Assembly (NCBI GenBank): GCA_903937325.1
Contig: CAIZYV010000029.1
Location: 1 to 9,110, forward strand
Direction: 5' to 3'
Length of the DNA stretch: 9,110 nucleotides
Source of the DNA: Candidatus Falkowiibacteriota bacterium
GTDB taxonomy: Bacteria; Patescibacteriota; Patescibacteriia; Patescibacteriales; UBA12465
In this document: piece by piece, positions 1-7,876 of the stretch
How positions within the stretch are numbered: position 1 is the first letter of the stretch
Layout of the letters: every line of letters begins with the position of its first letter
Notes under the pieces: model-generated
What the model was told of the DNA's origin: nothing
Seen by the model: only the letters and a program-made list of their open reading frames with translations
Databases searched by the model: none
Program-made: the position numbers and the translations under genes

Positions 1-3000
1 AAAGATTCCGCCTTGCCGCCGATTCCTGTGCCGATACTGAAGGCCCCCCGCCCAGACGCGTGTTCAAATATCTTTTTTGCAACAGATCCTTCAACTAAAA
101 GATCTTTCAGCATTACCGATAAATATTGATTAAGAATCAAAGCTTGTTCGGTAACGGAAGGTGCTTGGCGCAAATCATAAAGGTAAGTCAAAACGCTGCC
201 CTCAGGATTATTCATTTCCTTTAAAAGATCGACATTATCGGTCAGAAGTTCTGTTAGATTTTGTTCAGGCTTAATATTATTTTCACTGATAAATTCTAAC
301 AGGACTTTATCCCTTAAAGAAGGCGCGCCCTGAGATTTAATATTCTCTAAAACATTAGCAATTGTGCCTTTAGCTGCCGGCTTATTGGCAATGATGTTAT
401 CGAAATTATCTTGCAAACCGGTCGATTCAGCATCGCTATTTCCTGCCGCCGAAGAAGAAGCGCTTTCCGCCACTTGACTATCCGGCTGGGCATCTGGCGT
501 CGAAGAAACTGTCTCATTAATATTATTTGCACCCTCAGCGGCCACATCGTTAGCAGGGCTAGTATCACCGATGGCCGCATCATCACTATCCGGGGATAAA
601 CCACCAGCATCCAAAGACGAAGCTTTCAATTTCTCAGACAAAAAATCTGAAAGATTATTAATTACGTGACCGCTGTCATCCAATAAGAGGCCGGAAACTT
701 CATCACCCTGATTATTAAAGAAACAATAAGTATTATCAGCTGTATTAACATAAACATCTTCGCCGCCGATATTAGCTCGAATAACATTTTCTTCTGCAAA
801 AGTTGTTTGTCCTGGCTTTAAACCGAGTTTAGCCCCAGCTTGGTCAGCCCACAATTCATTAGCATCAGCTGAATCAGGTGAGGCGACATCAGCCACATTA
901 CTAGCAGCTTGCTCGAGGCTAGGTAAAAAATCCGGCTCTATGCCGCTAGAGGCATATAATTCAATAATTAGACCATCGGCGCTTTCGCGTATAGTTACAA
1001 AATCGCCATCATGAACCAAATCAGGAAGATCACCGTTAGCGGCTAAAAGCTCATTGGTTTGTGTCGAGGCCCACTGATAAAGCTCAAAACGATTGTTAAG
1101 ATTACCTCTATAGCCAAGTTCCTCCGCATGATTTTTAAAGATCTCCCGAGCCGAGCGCCAAACTGAATCATATTGCCCTTCTTCTAGACCGCTATTACTA
1201 ATTTTGTCGGACCAGAAGCCAGATGAGACATTTTTATCCAGGCTAAGGTTGTCTATCAAGCTTGTTTCAGGGGCAATTTTTTGATCGGCTAAAATCGTTT
1301 CGGTCGCTAAAGTAGTTTGATCGCTGCCGCTAGGCAAAGCTGCTTCCGTAGCTACAGTCCCAGTAATATTATCATTACTAGCGGCTTGTCCTAAATCGCT
1401 ATTATCTAAATTAACAGAAATATTTTGGTTATTAATTAAAGCTGCTTCCGTCACACCACTCGGTTGAGTGACAAATGAATTTTTCAAAAAGTGATAGGCT
1501 TCTTTAACATTAAAATTAATCCAATTGCCTGCAAAATGACTAAGTGCATAACCAGCCCCGGCAAAAACAAGACCGCCAACAGCTCCAGAAATCATTTGAT
1601 CTTCAATAAAAATACGACGACTAGTTTCTATTTTTTGATCAGCAAAATATTCTAAGCTGGTGAGTAATTCTTCTGCTCTTTCCTTGGTTTTATTAATCGC
1701 CTCCCAAGCTTTATGCTTAGCCGGATTTTCCGGTGCCAATTCTTCATTATACATAAAACGGAAATCGTCAAAACCAGCTAAAACTAAATCAGCTTTACTT
1801 AAACTCTGATAAAAATCCAAACTATTAACACTGCGTTCTTCAATACTACCAAAATTCACTAAACCACGTTCAAAAAGATCGCGGTTAAATTCTAAGCGGC
1901 GCATCAGCCGACCAAGTAAATCTTTCTTCTGACTATCGTCAGTAGCGTGATTAATTTGATCCAAAAGAAAATATAATTTTTCTATTAAATCGACCGATTT
2001 TAGAGTCTTACGATCGATACTCTCTGTTTGGTTATCTGCAAGCTGTTTATCAATTTGTTTTAACTGTTCCAATAAAAATTCATATGACTGTCTATCGGTT
2101 GAAGAGGCTTTCAGAACTAACCAACTTTCCGGATCAAGCGCGTGCTCTGTCGGCACTATTTTCCTGATTGTTCCTAAAATTTCTCGCCTTTTAACCATGG
2201 CGTAAGAATCGGATAATGCCTTCTTATCAATAAAGTGATCTTTCTGACGCAAAGCAGTTTTTGCCCGCTCTCGTCCTCGCCAAATACCAATACCAACCGC
2301 TACAGCTGGAAGAGCCACGATACCAATAGGAATAGCTAGTGCTGTCCTAGCTAGATAACCACCGGCGATGAATTTCCAATTTTCCTTAGCTAAAGCCTTG
2401 CCTAACATTGACTTACCGTGCAACATTTTTTCCCATTCCTTTTCCAGTTCTGGATTAGCAGCCATAAACTGGGTAAGATAAATCTTAGCGTCCGCCTGAT
2501 TAAGTTTCTGTAAAACTTCGCTATCTTTAAGCTTCAATTTTTCACCCAACATATAAGCAAGATGTGCTCTATTTTCCCGATAATCTCTTTTAGCTAGAAA
2601 ATATTGAACCGCTTCCTTGTCTTTGCTTTGTAACTGTTCTTGTTGAGAAAGACAATCAAATTTGCGCTGCCAATATTTTGGCATTTCTGTCAGTTTAGCA
2701 GCCGCATCATTAAAATCATCCACAATCTGCTTTTGTTTATCATCTAGGCGATCATAATCAATATCGCCAACAAAATTAGCAACAAAATGTCCCGGAGAAA
2801 CTTCTTGTGCTGATAAAGAAAATGTTTCTGCCCAATTAACCAAGCGCGTTAAATCGGCGCCATGCACAGCCAGGGACCCAAACTCTTGGGCGAGCAAACT
2901 TTCTCTGTTTTGTTTATTTAAACGAAAGGAATTAGCGATAGCAGCACCAAAACGAGCAAACAAGCCCTTGCCAGCTAGAGCCTGCTGTTGCTGCTCACTA

Positions 3001-4085
3001 ACCTTATTTTTTGCTCTTTCTAAGGCAATCGATTTCAAACTATGAGCAATAATGATCTGAGAAGGAGGATTAATTTTTTCAAATCCAGGAATAGTTAATA
3101 AATCCTCCCGAGAAATTCTTAATTCAGCAAAGATTCTTAAAGCCTCGTAAGCAATCTTTTTTTCCTCTTCTTTTTTATCTGGTGCAACTTTATCTTTTTC
3201 ATCAGCCGCAACCACAGCTCCTTTGTCTGATTCGAGGGCAACAGAATCAGCACCTTTTTTATCATCAACCGAGTCAATACTGGAACCAACAGCAGGAAGC
3301 GTTTTCGGTCGGGAAACAGGTTCTTCTGTATCCACCACCGCGGAATCATTAGAATAACGAGAAGCTAAAATATTATTGGCTAAAGCTATTTCCTCCTCTA
3401 CCTGTGCTTGCTTTGCATCATCGGCTTCCTTCAAAGTCGCAATCTTTGCTTCATTATCCTTTATCATTTTATCAAGATAGGCCTGACGATCGACTTCAAG
3501 AGGGCGCGCCCGAGCAATCAGATCTTTTAAACCCTGTTGGTAAGCTTCATGATCAAAATTATCCTTACGAGGTTTTCTCTTTTTATTTGGCTTATTTTTT
3601 TTATCCACTTTCTCTATTTTTTTATTAGTCGCCGCCGATACTATCGCCGTCGTGTCAGTAATCGTATGATTTATTATCTCATCGCGCTTTTCATCAATTA
3701 CAGCACTATCTTTCTTAAAATCAGGATTAACAATTAAAGAACCGGCGGCAATATTTTCATCATTCTTTTGTTCGGAAACAGACTCTTGCAAAGACTGAGT
3801 TTCAATATCAAGTATTTTAGGTAAATCGGCAATACTAATTTCCTGATACCCATCGGGTATTTCAGCAATTTTTTCTGTCGAAAACTTAAAATTAAATTCT
3901 CGCTCAAAGGCATTAAGCAGCGCCTGACGATCCTTGCCACGAGCGGCTTCAATTCTTTCCTGCCAATCGAGAACTTCAGGTAAACGAGCGGATAAAGCTT
4001 GCATATAAGCCCGGCTACCGACGCGCAGTTTTTTCTGCTCTAAAACGGCAACCTCCGAGACGCTCGTATTTTCTTTATCTTTCAT
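1..4085 (-). CDS. Giant predicted membrane protein of unknown function (C-terminus beyond left edge)
   Basis: An open frame of at least 1361 codons runs from ATG at 4085 to the left edge with no stop; I do not recognise the family. There is no N-terminal signal peptide. Residues 1-330 are charged and low-complexity, with a Lys/Arg-rich patch around 150-172 and helical, coiled-coil-like stretches. Residues 330-570 look helical and soluble. A hydrophobic segment spans about 572-602, with Pro586 and Pro593. A charged helical loop covers 603-830, and a second glycine-rich hydrophobic segment covers about 831-853. The C-terminal part (854 onward) is acidic and rich in Ser, Asp, Asn and Ala. It holds a more ordered block around 960-1040 (YDSVW at 972-976, HDGD at 1025-1028), a low-complexity linker about 1156-1226, and then another helical part. 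Topology is ambiguous: basic residues flank both sides of the first segment. The composition suggests, but does not prove, that the C-terminal part is exported. No Shine-Dalgarno precedes the ATG. The gene starts 15 nt after the small upstream gene and is probably co-transcribed with it. Confidence 0.93.
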   Translation of the reverse strand, partial: MKDKENTSVSEVAVLEQKKLRVGSRAYMQALSARLPEVLDWQERIEAARGKDRQALLNAFEREFNFKFSTEKIAEIPDGYQEISIADLPKILDIETQSLQESVSEQKNDENIAAGSLIVNPDFKKDSAVIDEKRDEIINHTITDTTAIVSAATNKKIEKVDKKNKPNKKRKPRKDNFDHEAYQQGLKDLIARARPLEVDRQAYLDKMIKDNEAKIATLKEADDAKQAQVEEEIALANNILASRYSNDSAVVDTEEPVSRPKTLPAVGSSIDSVDDKKGADSVALESDKGAVVAADEKDKVAPDKKEEEKKIAYEALRIFAELRISREDLLTIPGFEKINPPSQIIIAHSLKSIALERAKNKVSEQQQQALAGKGLFARFGAAIANSFRLNKQNRESLLAQEFGSLAVHGADLTRLVNWAETFSLSAQEVSPGHFVANFVGDIDYDRLDDKQKQIVDDFNDAAAKLTEMPKYWQRKFDCLSQQEQLQSKDKEAVQYFLAKRDYRENRAHLAYMLGEKLKLKDSEVLQKLNQADAKIYLTQFMAANPELEKEWEKMLHGKSMLGKALAKENWKFIAGGYLARTALAIPIGIVALPAVAVGIGIWRGRERAKTALRQKDHFIDKKALSDSYAMVKRREILGTIRKIVPTEHALDPESWLVLKASSTDRQSYEFLLEQLKQIDKQLADNQTESIDRKTLKSVDLIEKLYFLLDQINHATDDSQKKDLLGRLMRRLEFNRDLFERGLVNFGSIEERSVNSLDFYQSLSKADLVLAGFDDFRFMYNEELAPENPAKHKAWEAINKTKERAEELLTSLEYFADQKIETSRRIFIEDQMISGAVGGLVFAGAGYALSHFAGNWINFNVKEAYHFLKNSFVTQPSGVTEAALINNQNISVNLDNSDLGQAASNDNITGTVATEAALPSGSDQTTLATETILADQKIAPETSLIDNLSLDKNVSSGFWSDKISNSGLEEGQYDSVWRSAREIFKNHAEELGYRGNLNNRFELYQWASTQTNELLAANGDLPDLVHDGDFVTIRESADGLIIELYASSGIEPDFLPSLEQAASNVADVASPDSADANELWADQAGAKLGLKPGQTTFAEENVIRANIGGEDVYVNTADNTYCFFNNQGDEVSGLLLDDSGHVINNLSDFLSEKLKASSLDAGGLSPDSDDAAIGDTSPANDVAAEGANNINETVSSTPDAQPDSQVAESASSSAAGNSDAESTGLQDNFDNIIANKPAAKGTIANVLENIKSQGAPSLRDKVLLEFISENNIKPEQNLTELLTDNVDLLKEMNNPEGSVLTYLYDLRQAPSVTEQALILNQYLSVMLKDLLVEGSVAKKIFEHASGRGAFSIGTGIGGKAES

Positions 4086-4100
4086 AAAATTGATTTTGAT

Positions 4101-4274
4101 TTATTGCAGAGATTTTAATTTATTAAGAATATCTTCCGCCTGAGTGGCATTATCTGCGTCTTTAAATTTTTTGATCAAAGCCATCTTTTGTTTATGCAAA
4201 AACAATAAAGCCCGCTTAGCCTCCTTAAAAATACTCTCTATTTCCTTTGCTGCTTCGACCGTGGATGTATTCAT
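4101..4274 (-). CDS. Small helical protein, 57 aa, upstream of the giant gene
   Basis: I do not recognise this protein. It starts with MNTSTVEAAKEIES and is lysine-rich, with no cysteine, signal peptide or clear membrane segment. Nearly the whole chain should be helical: hydrophobic residues recur at helix-like spacing around IFKEAKRALLFLHKQKMALI (residues 14-33). That would suit an amphipathic or coiled-coil adaptor. I chose ATG at 4274; an in-frame TTG at 4286 would add four residues (MALF) and cannot be excluded. The TAA stop is 15 nt before the ATG of the giant gene, same strand, and a good promoter lies about 40 nt upstream, so this is the first gene of a likely two-gene unit. A role as a partner of the giant protein is inferred from position only. 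A short spurious ORF is less likely because of the promoter and the tight spacing. Confidence 0.72.
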   Translation of the reverse strand: MNTSTVEAAKEIESIFKEAKRALLFLHKQKMALIKKFKDADNATQAEDILNKLKSLQ

Positions 4275-4318
4275 AAATAAAGCCAAATTAAAAAATCTGT
4301 CTCATAATATCTAAAAAC

Positions 4319-4348
4319 ATTATAGCAGAAAAGACTTCATTTTTCCAA
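4319..4348 (-). promoter_or_regulatory. Sigma70-type promoter for the 57-aa / giant protein unit
   Basis: Read on the minus strand there is a perfect extended -10 box, TGCTATAAT, with TATAAT at 4324-4319. A weak -35 (TTGGAA, 4348-4343, 4 of 6 matches) sits 18 bp upstream. Transcription would begin near 4312, giving a leader of roughly 38 nt before the ATG at 4274. It lies about 25 bp from the -35 of the divergent rRNA promoter. Confidence 0.75.
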
Positions 4349-4372
4349 GAAAAGAAAGGCGATAATAGACTC

Positions 4373-4401
4373 TTGACAGGCAGAAACAAATGATATAAGA
4401 T
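4373..4401 (+). promoter_or_regulatory. Promoter of the 16S rRNA unit
   Basis: A perfect -35 TTGACA at 4373-4378 is followed by the -10 region TGATATAAGAT at 4391-4401. This can be read as an extended -10 (TG at 4391-4392, TATAAG at 4394-4399) with a 15-bp spacer, or as TAAGAT at 4396-4401 with a 17-bp spacer. Initiation near 4408 would give a leader of about 220 nt before mature 16S. A second TTGACA at 4504-4509 has no good -10 and is better explained as part of a boxA-like element. Confidence 0.65.
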
Positions 4402-4498
4402 AGGGATACTTGAAATATAAAATAGAATACGCTTTAAAAAACAAGGTATTTGTTATATCTCTGTTTTTTTCTGTCCTATCCGATGATGTTTCAAAAAA

Positions 4499-4510
4499 GA
4501 ACTTTGACAA
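4499..4510 (+). promoter_or_regulatory. boxA-like antitermination element in the rRNA leader
   Basis: GAACTTTGACAA in the 16S leader resembles the bacterial rRNA boxA (consensus near TGYTCTTTRACAA), which NusB/NusE bind to prevent premature termination. Its location, about 120 nt before mature 16S and just outside the processing stem, is where boxA is normally found. No boxB-like hairpin was identified. The call rests on a partial match. Confidence 0.42.
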
Positions 4511-4571
4511 TTTCAAACTTGGTGAAATAAATAGAAAATTTTGATGCGAATCGGCATCAATTCGGATAATA
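4510..4571 (+). other. 5' arm of the 16S processing stem
   Basis: This arm pairs with 6201-6251. The inner block 4549-4571 pairs with 6201-6223 over 23 positions: one A-C mismatch (4559/6213), G-U wobbles at 4557/6215 and 4565/6207, all others Watson-Crick. After a symmetric 4 x 4 internal loop, 4535-4544 (AAAATTTTGA) pairs perfectly with 6228-6237. An outer block, 4510-4521 with 6241-6251, pairs with one bulged base but requires a 13-nt versus 3-nt asymmetric loop. In bacteria such a stem is the substrate for RNase III release of pre-16S. Confidence 0.85.
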
Positions 4572-4592
4572 CAAAAAGTAACCAGAATCTTT

Positions 4593-4618
4593 TCATCTTA
4601 CTCTAATCGGTAAGATGA
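4593..4618 (+). other. Hairpin in the 16S leader
   Basis: TCATCTTAC (4593-4601) and GTAAGATGA (4610-4618) form a perfect 9-bp stem with an 8-nt loop, ending about 10 nt before the mature 16S 5' end. It lies within the processing stem and may mark the 5' maturation site. It has no U-tract and is not a terminator. Confidence 0.6.
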
Positions 4619-4628
4619 TCTCTATATT

Positions 4629-6108
<1,480 letters not shown>

Positions 6109-6118
6109 CTAGGGAGTA

Positions 6119-6150
6119 ATTGTCCTTCATCATCGATGAAACAAGACAAT
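6119..6150 (+). other. Hairpin just downstream of 16S
   Basis: ATTGTC (6119-6124) pairs with GACAAT (6145-6150), and inside it TTCATC (6126-6131... loop ATC) pairs with GATGAA (6135-6140). A single unpaired C and a 4-nt ACAA strand separate the two helices. It starts about 10 nt after the mature 16S 3' end and lies inside the processing stem. It belongs to the transcribed 3' trailer. Confidence 0.5.
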
Positions 6151-6156
6151 AGTCGA

Positions 6157-6176
6157 TATTGTACTTCGGTACAATA
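6157..6176 (+). other. UUCG tetraloop hairpin in the 16S trailer
   Basis: ATTGTAC (6158-6164) and GTACAAT (6169-6175) form a 7-bp perfect stem, extendable by one A-U pair, closing the stable C(UUCG)G tetraloop. No U-run follows, so it is a structural or processing element and not a terminator. Confidence 0.65.
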
Positions 6177-6200
6177 AATATTATCGCAAGATAGTATGAA

Positions 6201-6251
6201 TATTATTCGAATCGGTGCCGATTAGACTCAAAATTTTTATCAAGTTGAAAT
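6201..6251 (+). other. 3' arm of the 16S processing stem
   Basis: The partner of 4510-4571. TATTAT, CGAAT and TGCCGATT at 6201-6223 and TCAAAATTTT at 6228-6237 are reverse complements of the leader segments, apart from two wobbles, one mismatch and the 4 x 4 loop. Closing this helix loops out exactly one mature rRNA, 16S. The transcript therefore appears designed for maturation without a linked 23S. Confidence 0.85.
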
Positions 6252-6253
6252 AC

Positions 6254-6280
6254 AAAAACCGCCTAAACGGCGGTTTTTTG
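6254..6280. terminator. Bidirectional intrinsic terminator between 16S and the trp cluster
   Basis: AAAAACCGCC (6254-6263) and GGCGGTTTTT (6269-6278) are exact reverse complements around a 5-nt TAAAC loop. That makes a GC-rich 5-bp core extended by A-U pairs, with a T-run on both strands. On plus it ends the 16S transcript about 145 nt after 16S. On minus it lies about 35 nt past the peptidase stop and ends the trpB-trpS-peptidase transcript. Sharing one hairpin between converging units is common in compact genomes. Confidence 0.92.
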
Positions 6281-6314
6281 TTTTAATCTAATCTTATAAT
6301 TGACGAAAATATTG

Positions 6315-6836
6315 TCAAAGCATTTTTTCAGCTTTCACTCTCTGCTTTATATTACCTAGGGCGACAATACCAAGATTATAATATTTCTTACCATTAGCGT
6401 CACAATCATGCCAGCGCGTTAATAATTCTTGATGACTTAAATAGGTACGATTAACCGATGATGGATCTTCAAAATAAATTTTCTGATGATCATAACCAAT
6501 AGCCACAACGTAATGACCATCAATCCAAGATTGCGCATAATCTTTTTTTTGCCCCGACCAGGCCTGCAAGGCAATAATTACTGGACGCCCTTGATCTAAA
6601 TATCTCTTTAACTCCGCAAGGCTCATCCGACGGATTAGTTTTGCTTTAAGCTTAAAATGTTTAAATACTTTAAGAATATTCTCCGGGCTACTACCATCTT
6701 TATTAGTTTTAGCAAGTTCCATGAGTTTGTCTTCACGGACATCAAAACCATAATAAATTAGCACTGCTTGCAAAGCAGTAGCTCCGCAATCATAAGAATA
6801 GACTTGACGCAATTCCGGAAAATTTTTAATCATCAT
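6315..6836 (-). CDS. C39-like cysteine peptidase, stand-alone domain
   Basis: A 173-residue protein consisting of almost nothing but a papain-fold peptidase of the C39-like type (Pfam Peptidase_C39 / C39_2). Numbered from ATG at 6836, it has the family signature QVYSYDCGATALQAVLIYYG: oxyanion Gln11 and nucleophile Cys17. Catalytic His108 is in DGHYVVAIGYD, and Asp124 is in FEDPSS, so the catalytic set looks complete. No signal peptide or membrane segment is seen, and no ABC-transporter domains such as those carried by bacteriocin exporters with C39 domains. Starts at ATG 6836 or the adjacent ATG 6833 are favoured over an in-frame TTG at 6848. None has a Shine-Dalgarno. The start lies 19 nt after the trpS stop, so co-transcription is likely. 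The stop is TGA. Double-glycine leader cleavage is known for the family, but no substrate is visible here. Confidence 0.9.
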   Translation of the reverse strand: MMIKNFPELRQVYSYDCGATALQAVLIYYGFDVREDKLMELAKTNKDGSSPENILKVFKHFKLKAKLIRRMSLAELKRYLDQGRPVIIALQAWSGQKKDYAQSWIDGHYVVAIGYDHQKIYFEDPSSVNRTYLSHQELLTRWHDCDANGKKYYNLGIVALGNIKQRVKAEKML

Positions 6837-6855
6837 AAATTTAAACAAACAAAAA

Positions 6856-7845
6856 TTAGCGCACCCCGATAGCCGCTCTAATTTTTTCCATTTTTACCTG
6901 AGTAATCTCGGCCGCTTTTTCTCTCCCCTGCTCTAAAACCGCTTGAGCATCGGCATCAGAAATCTGTTTGAATTTATCCTGAAAATCACCAAGGAATTTA
7001 GCTACCACCTCGGCCAAATCTTTTTTGAATTCACCATAGCCCTTGCCAGCATAGTCTTTAACTAAACGTGGAATCTGACGATTCCCTAAAGCCGCATAGA
7101 TAGTGAGAAGGTTAGCTAAAGCCGGACGCTCAGCCGGATCATAATCAATATCTGTGCCGGAATCAGTCACCGCTTTTATTATTTTCTTCTTAGCAAGTTC
7201 AATATCATCGAGCAAAGCAATATAGCTATTTGCGCTATCATCGCTCTTCGCCATCTTCTTACTTGGATCAGTTAAACTCATCACCCGCGCTCCCTCTTTG
7301 CGCACGACCGCTTCGGGAATCACAAAGATCGGACCATATTCATTATTAAAGCGCTTAGCAATATCACGAGCTAATTCAACATGTTGTTTCTGATCCTCGC
7401 CAACTGGCACAGATTGAGTGTCATATAAGAGAATATCGGCAGCCATTAGAACAGGATAATCAAAAAGGCCAACCGAAACGGCGTCCTGTCTATCTCCTGC
7501 CTTATCCTTAAACTGTGTCATCTTTTTCAAATCGGCCATATAGGTGCCGAGACAATTCAAAATCCAAGCCAACTCAGTATGAGCAGGAACAGTTGATTGC
7601 TGAAAAATAATAGATTTTTGGGGATCAATGCCAGCCGCCAAATATATTTTAGTAATATCTAAAATCCGTCGTCGCAAAATAGTCGGATCTTGTTTAACGG
7701 TAATTGCGTGATAATCAACAATGGAAAAAATACAATTATTATAGGCCTGCATCTCTGCCCACTGACTAATAGCACCAATATAATTACCAATCGTTAGATC
7801 GCCGCTGGGTTTAATTCCGGAAAAGATGGTTTTTACTTGTTTCAT
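6856..7845 (-). CDS. trpS: Tryptophanyl-tRNA synthetase
   Basis: A cytoplasmic class I aminoacyl-tRNA synthetase that joins tryptophan to tRNA-Trp using ATP. The protein has 329 residues, close to the 334 of E. coli TrpS. The N-terminus reads KTIFSGIKPSGDLTIGNYIG, in which TIGN (residues 18-21) is the TrpS form of the HIGH motif. The Rossmann core shows DYPVLMAADILLYDTQSVPV (129-148), followed by GEDQKQHVEL. The second signature is KMAKS (197-201) within DPSKKMAKSDD, with Ala in place of the first Ser of KMSKS and both lysines kept. The C-terminal helical anticodon-binding region is complete. I set the start at ATG 7845; an open frame continues upstream to 7941 into trpB, but those extra 32 residues do not resemble TrpS. 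It begins 31 nt after the trpB stop, without a T-box or leader peptide in the gap. The stop is TAA. Confidence 0.98.
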   Translation of the reverse strand: MKQVKTIFSGIKPSGDLTIGNYIGAISQWAEMQAYNNCIFSIVDYHAITVKQDPTILRRRILDITKIYLAAGIDPQKSIIFQQSTVPAHTELAWILNCLGTYMADLKKMTQFKDKAGDRQDAVSVGLFDYPVLMAADILLYDTQSVPVGEDQKQHVELARDIAKRFNNEYGPIFVIPEAVVRKEGARVMSLTDPSKKMAKSDDSANSYIALLDDIELAKKKIIKAVTDSGTDIDYDPAERPALANLLTIYAALGNRQIPRLVKDYAGKGYGEFKKDLAEVVAKFLGDFQDKFKQISDADAQAVLEQGREKAAEITQVKMEKIRAAIGVR

Positions 7846-7876
7846 AAAAATAAAATTAATACTTACTAATATTTTA

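Noticed and set aside
322..3510. Two GGCGCGCC palindromes (322-329 and 3503-3510) as a repeat or regulatory site
   Set aside because: They are 8-bp sites within coding sequence with different flanks, and nothing beyond chance or codon content is suggested.
347..3952. Short open frames of 60-90 codons in other frames of the giant gene
   Set aside because: They are low-complexity shadows of the long intact frame, with unnatural composition.
1..4085. Frameshift or pseudogene in the giant gene
   Set aside because: A single frame stays open from the ATG to the window edge with coherent protein-like composition.
4435..4470. AAAAAACA ... TGTTTTTTT in the rRNA leader as an attenuator
   Set aside because: The stem is only A-U pairs around an 18-nt loop without a GC core, too weak to terminate, particularly with a boxA-like element following.
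6109..6253. A tRNA gene (Ile or Ala) in the 16S trailer
   Set aside because: No T-loop GTTCRANYC motif or cloverleaf could be found; the segment is explained by two hairpins and the processing arm.
6300..6317. TGA stop of the peptidase gene as a sign of UGA recoded to glycine, as in Gracilibacteria/Absconditabacteria
   Set aside because: Reading through adds only about seven residues before the next stop. No other in-frame TGA is needed in trpB, trpS or the more than 1360 codons of the giant gene, and all three stop codons are used at sensible gene ends.
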